DNA of 17,842 bases from Caryophanales bacterium (GTDB lineage Bacteria > Bacillota_I > Bacilli_A > RFN20 > CAG-826): the NCBI GenBank assembly GCA_016280685.1, contig JAEEHE010000014.1:1-17842 (forward strand), in the 5' to 3' direction. Shown in pieces: positions 14,534 through 17,842 of the stretch (the first letter of the stretch is position 1; each line of letters opens with the position of its first letter). The notes beneath the pieces were generated by a model. It ran no database searches. It had not been told where the DNA came from and saw nothing but the letters and a program-made list of their open reading frames with translations. A program made the translations under genes and the position numbers.

Positions 14534-15076
14534 TTAATCGCCTGCAAAGCAGACTAATGAGTGGATGGGAATATCATCCACTTTTTTCATATTCTTTCTT
14601 CCGTTTAAATCAGGAAGCTCAATATAGAATAACGCAGCGACAGGAGTGGCTCCACTCATCTTGATGAGTTCAATCATCGCTCCAGCACTGCCACCGGTAG
14701 CGAGTAAATCGTCAACCACTAAGACGCGATCGTTTTTATCAATTGAACCTTGAGGAATAACCAGAGTGTTAGAACCATATTCAAGGTCGTAGCTGAAAGA
14801 TAATCCAGGAGCAGGAAGTTTGCCTGGCTTTCTCGCTAAAATGAGGCCTTTACCTAATTTATAACCGAGAGCGCTGCCGAAGATAAATCCGCGAGCGTCA
14901 GCACAAATAATTTTATCAAAATTATATTGTTTAACTATTTCTGCGAAATCATCGATGACATTCTTAAAAGCTTCCGCACTTTCTACTGTGGGAGTAATGT
15001 CTCTAAACATGATTCCTTCTTTAGGGAAATTAGGGATTGTAGCGATGTAATCTTTATAATATGTTTCGTTCTTCAT
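14534..15076 (-). CDS. apt: Adenine phosphoribosyltransferase
   Basis: Apt salvages adenine with PRPP to AMP in the cytoplasm. Blocks include I-P-N-F-P-K-E-G-I-M-F-R-D-I-T-P, A-D-A-R-G-F-I-F-G, R-K-P-G-K-L-P and the PRPP loop V-L-V-V-D-D-L-L-A-T-G-G-S-A-G-A, which together are diagnostic. It has 180 residues from the ATG at 15074-15076, preceded on the minus strand by GTGAGG with 9-base spacing; the GTG within that motif (15091) is a less likely start. The gene converges on xpt with zero intervening bases. The leader is shared with the divergent riboswitch-controlled transporter. In many Firmicutes apt sits by recJ and relA; here it has joined the purine island. Confidence 0.95.
   Translation of the reverse strand: MKNETYYKDYIATIPNFPKEGIMFRDITPTVESAEAFKNVIDDFAEIVKQYNFDKIICADARGFIFGSALGYKLGKGLILARKPGKLPAPGLSFSYDLEYGSNTLVIPQGSIDKNDRVLVVDDLLATGGSAGAMIELIKMSGATPVAALFYIELPDLNGRKNMKKVDDIPIHSLVCFAGD
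14560..14587 (+). terminator. Intrinsic terminator for guaA-xpt, embedded in apt
   Basis: AGTGGATG (14560-14567) pairs perfectly with CATCCACT (14575-14582) across a 7-base loop, with T6 at 14582-14587. It lies 26 bases past the xpt stop, within apt codons for K-K-V-D-D-I-P-I-H-S. On the minus strand the stem has no following U-run, so apt transcription should pass. Confidence 0.8.
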
Positions 15077-15175
15077 TTTTGGTTGCCTCACAAATGTATT
15101 TTAGTATTTTTCTAAACACAATTACACAAACAAAAAGTTTATATAATATAAAAAATTCTAAGGTCGATTTTGCCT
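15077..15175. other. AT-rich divergent leader between apt and the riboswitch promoter
   Basis: No gene fits here. On the minus strand a weak promoter for apt can be drawn (TTGTGT, 17 bases, TACATT), but the region contains several TATAAT-like strings on both strands, so I cannot choose. The AT-rich core, TTTATATAATATAAA, spans about 15138-15152. Confidence 0.4.
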
Positions 15176-15204
15176 TTGATTTTATTTTATTATTCGCACA
15201 TAAT
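15176..15204 (+). promoter_or_regulatory. Promoter for the riboswitch-BMP transporter transcript
   Basis: TTGATT (15176-15181, 4 of 6) and CATAAT (15199-15204, 5 of 6) have a 17-base spacer. The predicted start near 15211 lies just before the riboswitch and its 5' hairpin, TCGATA/TATCGG around GAGA (15212-15227). Confidence 0.6.
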
Positions 15205-15228
15205 ATGTATGTCGATAGAGATATCGGC

Positions 15229-15293
15229 ATTCGTATAATTCCCTAATTGGTGGGTAGTCTCTACACCAGACCGTATAATCTGGTACTACGAAT
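15229..15293 (+). ncRNA. Purine riboswitch aptamer, guanine-type by specificity base, with variant P2 and J2/3
   Basis: The fold is a purine aptamer three-way junction. P1 is ATTCGTA (15229-15235) with TACGAAT (15287-15293), seven perfect pairs. J1/2 is TAAT as in the consensus. P2 is CCC/GGG (15241-15243, 15252-15254) plus a U-U mismatch and a U-A pair, shorter than the usual seven pairs. P3 is ACCAGA/TCTGGT (15265-15270, 15279-15284). The loops carry GG (15249-15250) and CC (15271-15272) for the L2-L3 kiss. J2/3 reads GTCTCTAC where the consensus is GUUUCUAC, so the U48 equivalent is C. The specificity position 74 is C (15286) and position 51 is U (15262), which in known members means guanine or hypoxanthine rather than adenine or 2'-deoxyguanosine. 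Confidence 0.85.
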
Positions 15294-15332
15294 TCTTTTT
15301 TCTTTTTATGATTGGAAAAAGTAAGATGTAGA

Positions 15333-15365
15333 GGCTTCCAAATAAGGAAGCTCATTTTTATTTTT
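15333..15365 (+). terminator. Riboswitch expression-platform terminator
   Basis: GCTTCC (15334-15339) pairs with GGAAGC (15346-15351), extended by a G-U pair, followed by ATTTTTATTTTT. The J2/3 segment CTCTACA (15259-15265) is complementary to TGTAGAG (15327-15333), at the foot of this hairpin, a possible antiterminator partner. Ligand binding would free the terminator and switch the transporter off. Confidence 0.75.
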
Positions 15366-15388
15366 AAGAAGCAAAAGGAGGTAAAAAA

Positions 15389-16600
15389 ATGAAGAAAATA
15401 CGAACATCATTATTATTAGTCGCTAGTGCTCTTTGCATGACCGCGATGACTGGTTGTGGAAACAGAAAAGGCGAAGAAAGAAAAAACCCCGCCGAATTAA
15501 AAGTTGGTTTAATTTTATTACATCCCGCTGCCTCTAGTACTTACGACAAGAACTTCAGAGAAGCATTCGAAGCCGCTCAACAAAAATTAGGTTTCCAAGC
15601 CGTTATTAAAGAAAACATCGATGAATCCGATGAATGCCAAACCACAGCTGAAGAAATGGCTGAACAAGGCTGCGATATCGTCTTTGCCGACTCCTTTGGT
15701 CATGAAGATTATATGATCGCTGCTGCGAGAAACTATCCAGATACATTATTCTGCCACGCCACAGGCGTCCAAGCTGCCAGTGTTAATCTTCCTAACTTTG
15801 TTAACGCTTTCGCTTCCATCTATGAAGGCAGATATTTAGCTGGTGTCACCGCTGGTTTAAAATTACAAGAAATGTATGGCAGTGGTGATGGTGCTGTCAG
15901 TGATGTTAACGCTAAAATCGGTTATGTTGGTGCTTTCCCATATGCCGAAGTTAAATCTGGTTACACATCATTCTTCTTAGGCGTTAGAAGCGTCGTTCCA
16001 AATGCCACAATGGAAGTTACATTCACTTCTTCTTGGTATGATGAAAATGCTGAAAGAACCGGTGCTGAATTATTAATCGGCCGTGGTGCGACATTGATTT
16101 CTCAACATGCTGATAGCTATGGTGCACCTAACGCTTGTGAAGCTGCAAGTATTCCAAACGTTTCCTATAACGGAAGTACATTGTCACATTGTCCAAATAC
16201 ATTCTTGGTTTCTTCTAGAATCAATTGGCAACCATATTATGAACACGTCATCAACAATAGATGTGAAGGCAAAGATGTTGAATTAGATTACGTTGGTTCA
16301 TTTGCTACCGGTGGTGTTGAATTAACCGACTTCAGTCCTAACTGCGCTGAAGGCACAGCTGCTAAAGTTAACGCTATTAAACAAGAACTCATCGATGGTA
16401 CAAGACACGTCTTTGATGTTGATACATTCACCGTTAATGGTGCTGCTCCAACCGAAGCTAGTGTTGCTCCAAATAAGCAATATACATATGACTATCCAGA
16501 AGGCACTAAATTCCTTGAAAATGGTTACTATCATGAATCCGAATTTAGAAGTGCTCCTTCTTTTGATGTCGATATCGATGGTATCACAATCCTCGGATAA
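15389..16600 (+). CDS. BMP-family ABC transporter substrate-binding lipoprotein, probable purine nucleoside receptor
   Basis: BMP/Med lipoproteins (PnrA, BmpA, NupN type) bind purine nucleosides outside the membrane and pass them to an ABC permease. A 22-residue signal peptide ends in a lipobox A-M-T-G-C with Cys23 as lipidation site; Met at -3 is less usual than Leu. The mature domain has K-V-G-L-I-L near 38-43, and the family block I-G-Y-V-G-A-F-P-Y-A-E-V-K-S-G-Y near 180-195. Next come G-x-R-S-V-V-P-N-A and E-L-L-I-G-R-G-A-T-L-I-S-Q-H-A-D. The length of 403 fits. A full AAAGGAGGT ribosome site (15374-15382) precedes the ATG. The purine riboswitch upstream supports a purine ligand. A GC-rich hairpin separates it from the ATPase gene, consistent with more receptor than transporter being made. 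Confidence 0.9.
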   Translation: MKKIRTSLLLVASALCMTAMTGCGNRKGEERKNPAELKVGLILLHPAASSTYDKNFREAFEAAQQKLGFQAVIKENIDESDECQTTAEEMAEQGCDIVFADSFGHEDYMIAAARNYPDTLFCHATGVQAASVNLPNFVNAFASIYEGRYLAGVTAGLKLQEMYGSGDGAVSDVNAKIGYVGAFPYAEVKSGYTSFFLGVRSVVPNATMEVTFTSSWYDENAERTGAELLIGRGATLISQHADSYGAPNACEAASIPNVSYNGSTLSHCPNTFLVSSRINWQPYYEHVINNRCEGKDVELDYVGSFATGGVELTDFSPNCAEGTAAKVNAIKQELIDGTRHVFDVDTFTVNGAAPTEASVAPNKQYTYDYPEGTKFLENGYYHESEFRSAPSFDVDIDGITILG

Positions 16601-16612
16601 TTTTTAAAACAT

Positions 16613-16636
16613 GGGGCAGGGTTTCCTGCCCCTTTT
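16613..16636 (+). terminator. GC-rich intrinsic terminator or attenuator between lipoprotein and ATPase genes
   Basis: GGGGCAGG (16613-16620) pairs perfectly with CCTGCCCC (16625-16632) over a GTTT loop, followed by TTTT. It is the strongest hairpin in the window and sits 12 bases past the lipoprotein stop. Partial read-through, or 3' protection of the lipoprotein message, would give unequal expression of the two genes. Confidence 0.8.
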
Positions 16637-16646
16637 CTATAAGAAA

Positions 16647-17842
16647 ATGGATGTTGAAAAAGTAATTGAACTACAAGGCATAACCAAGACCTTTGGTGAG
16701 GTCGTGGCTAATAAAGATGTTAATCTCGAACTGTATAAAGGCGAGATTCTTTCTATATTAGGAGAAAATGGTTCTGGCAAGACTAGCGCGATGAATGTTA
16801 TCGCAGGAATTTATACTCCTGAGGAAGGACATGTTTTTATTAATGGTCAACAAGTGGTGCTAAAATCTCCTCGCGATTCATTAAGACATGGCATTGGAAT
16901 GGTTCACCAACACTTCAAATTAGTTGATGTCTTTACCGCGGCGGAAAATGTGGTCTTAGGTTTAACTAAAGAAGACAATATTCGCTATGCGGAAAGAAAC
17001 GGCATAGACATTAAAGATGAAAAGGGTCATATTAAAAAATTCACTATAAAAGAAACAATTGAACATATCAAAGATATGTGTGATAAATATGGCTTTGAAA
17101 TAGACCTTAACAAAAAGGTTTATGACATGAGTGTTTCTGAAAAACAAACATTGGAAATTATTAAAGTATTATATCGTGGTGTTGATATCCTTATTTTGGA
17201 TGAACCAACTGCTGTTTTAACACCACAAGAAATTAGAAAACTTTTTGATGTTGTCAGAAACATGAAAAAAGATGGTAAGTCTATCGTAATTATTACTCAC
17301 AAGCTTAATGAAGTTATGGAAATAAGCGATAGAGTTGCTATCTTCCGAAAAGGCACCCACGTCGCTACTGTAAAAACTAGTCAAACTAATGAAAAGAAAT
17401 TAACAGAGATGATGATGGGTGAAAAAGTTGATCTACAAATCCATAGATCAGAACCCAAAAATGTGGAAGATCGTTTATTTGTCAGAAACATCTTTGTGAA
17501 AAACAATGATGGTAGATACGCTATTAAAGATGCAACTTTTACAGTAAAAAGTGGAGAAATCCTTGGAATTGCAGGGATTTCCGGTAGTGGACAAAAGGAA
17601 TTGTTAGAATCTATTCAAGGTTTAAGACCTTATGAGAATGGTGAAGTTATTTTCCAAAACCCTAAAGAAAATAAACCCGTTACCTTCTACCACAAAACTC
17701 TTAAAAGAATTAAAGAATTAGCCAAACAAGGTGCTTTCCATTATGAGGATGGCACCCCCGTATCCTTCCAAGGCATGAATAACAAGCAAATTTCTAAACT
17801 AGTGAATGATGAAATGGTCTTATTTAATAAAGATGAAATCGT
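16647..17842 (+). CDS. ABC transporter ATP-binding protein, tandem-domain nucleoside/sugar type (3' truncated by window edge)
   Basis: This is the ATPase expected beside a BMP receptor (NupO/YufO, RbsA-like, two fused nucleotide-binding domains). The frame is open from ATG 16647 to the window end, 398 residues. Domain 1 has Walker A G-E-N-G-S-G-K-T at 39-46, Q-loop H-Q-H at 88-90, a signature reading M-S-V-S-E-K-Q near 161-167 (family usually L-S-V-G-Q-x-Q), Walker B I-L-I-L-D-E-P near 181-187 and switch His218. Domain 2 starts near 276; its P-loop G-I-S-G-S-G-Q-K-E lacks the GK[ST], as is typical of this family. After G-E-V-I-F it seems to carry an extra stretch of about 30 residues. No Shine-Dalgarno precedes the ATG. 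Permease genes would be expected beyond the window. Confidence 0.92.
   Translation, partial: MDVEKVIELQGITKTFGEVVANKDVNLELYKGEILSILGENGSGKTSAMNVIAGIYTPEEGHVFINGQQVVLKSPRDSLRHGIGMVHQHFKLVDVFTAAENVVLGLTKEDNIRYAERNGIDIKDEKGHIKKFTIKETIEHIKDMCDKYGFEIDLNKKVYDMSVSEKQTLEIIKVLYRGVDILILDEPTAVLTPQEIRKLFDVVRNMKKDGKSIVIITHKLNEVMEISDRVAIFRKGTHVATVKTSQTNEKKLTEMMMGEKVDLQIHRSEPKNVEDRLFVRNIFVKNNDGRYAIKDATFTVKSGEILGIAGISGSGQKELLESIQGLRPYENGEVIFQNPKENKPVTFYHKTLKRIKELAKQGAFHYEDGTPVSFQGMNNKQISKLVNDEMVLFNKDEI

Noticed and set aside
15061..15246. Short plus-strand ORFs in the apt-riboswitch gap
   Set aside because: They are low-complexity translations of AT-rich leader and riboswitch sequence with no ribosome site or recognisable motif.
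15229..15293. tRNA-like cloverleaf
   Set aside because: There is no acceptor, anticodon or T-loop pattern. The three-way junction, loops and core bases fit a purine riboswitch.
1..17842. UGA read as tryptophan (mycoplasma code)
   Set aside because: Trp is encoded by TGG throughout, no core gene contains an internal TGA except the prfB site, and RF2 is present.

Overview
The window is 17.8 kb of dense, AT-rich chromosomal DNA from a Gram-positive bacterium. It reads as a low-GC Bacilli lineage, perhaps a gut-type relative of Erysipelotrichales, Acholeplasmatales or the RF39-like clades. This placement is inferred from base composition and gene content, not from a marker search. The standard genetic code is used: Trp is TGG, an RF2 gene is present, and UGA acts as a stop in prfB and in one small ORF. 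Nearly all genes end in TAA. I see no IS element, prophage gene, tRNA, rRNA or CRISPR array.

Bases 1-3871 hold translation-termination and competence genes: the 3' end of prfA (RF1), prmC (RF methyltransferase), rpiB, a terminator hairpin, a small unrecognised ORF, then comFA and comFC. Bases 3872-10854 hold secA, prfB (RF2, with its programmed +1 frameshift), a YitT-family membrane protein, uvrB and secG, all on the plus strand with tight or overlapping junctions. This resembles the comF-secA-prfB-(yitT)-uvrB neighbourhood of Bacillus. Bases 10855-12830 hold a minus-strand six-helix membrane protein and a divergently transcribed M29 aminopeptidase.

Bases 12830-17842 form a purine salvage and uptake island. 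It contains a GMP synthetase that lacks the glutaminase domain, xanthine phosphoribosyltransferase (xpt), and convergent adenine phosphoribosyltransferase (apt). A variant purine riboswitch with a terminator follows, then a BMP-family nucleoside-binding lipoprotein and the start of its ABC ATPase, which runs off the window. A plausible reading is import of nucleosides, conversion of bases to nucleotides by Xpt and Apt, and conversion of XMP to GMP by the GMP synthetase.

I found no clearly new multi-gene system. The signals most worth a second look are regulatory. The xpt and apt genes abut tail to tail, and each appears to have its intrinsic terminator inside the other gene. The purine aptamer has a shortened P2 and an altered J2/3. 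A terminator hairpin between rpiB and the small ORF also carries an ideal Shine-Dalgarno for that ORF's TTG start. The GMP synthetase is a standalone ATPPase subunit.
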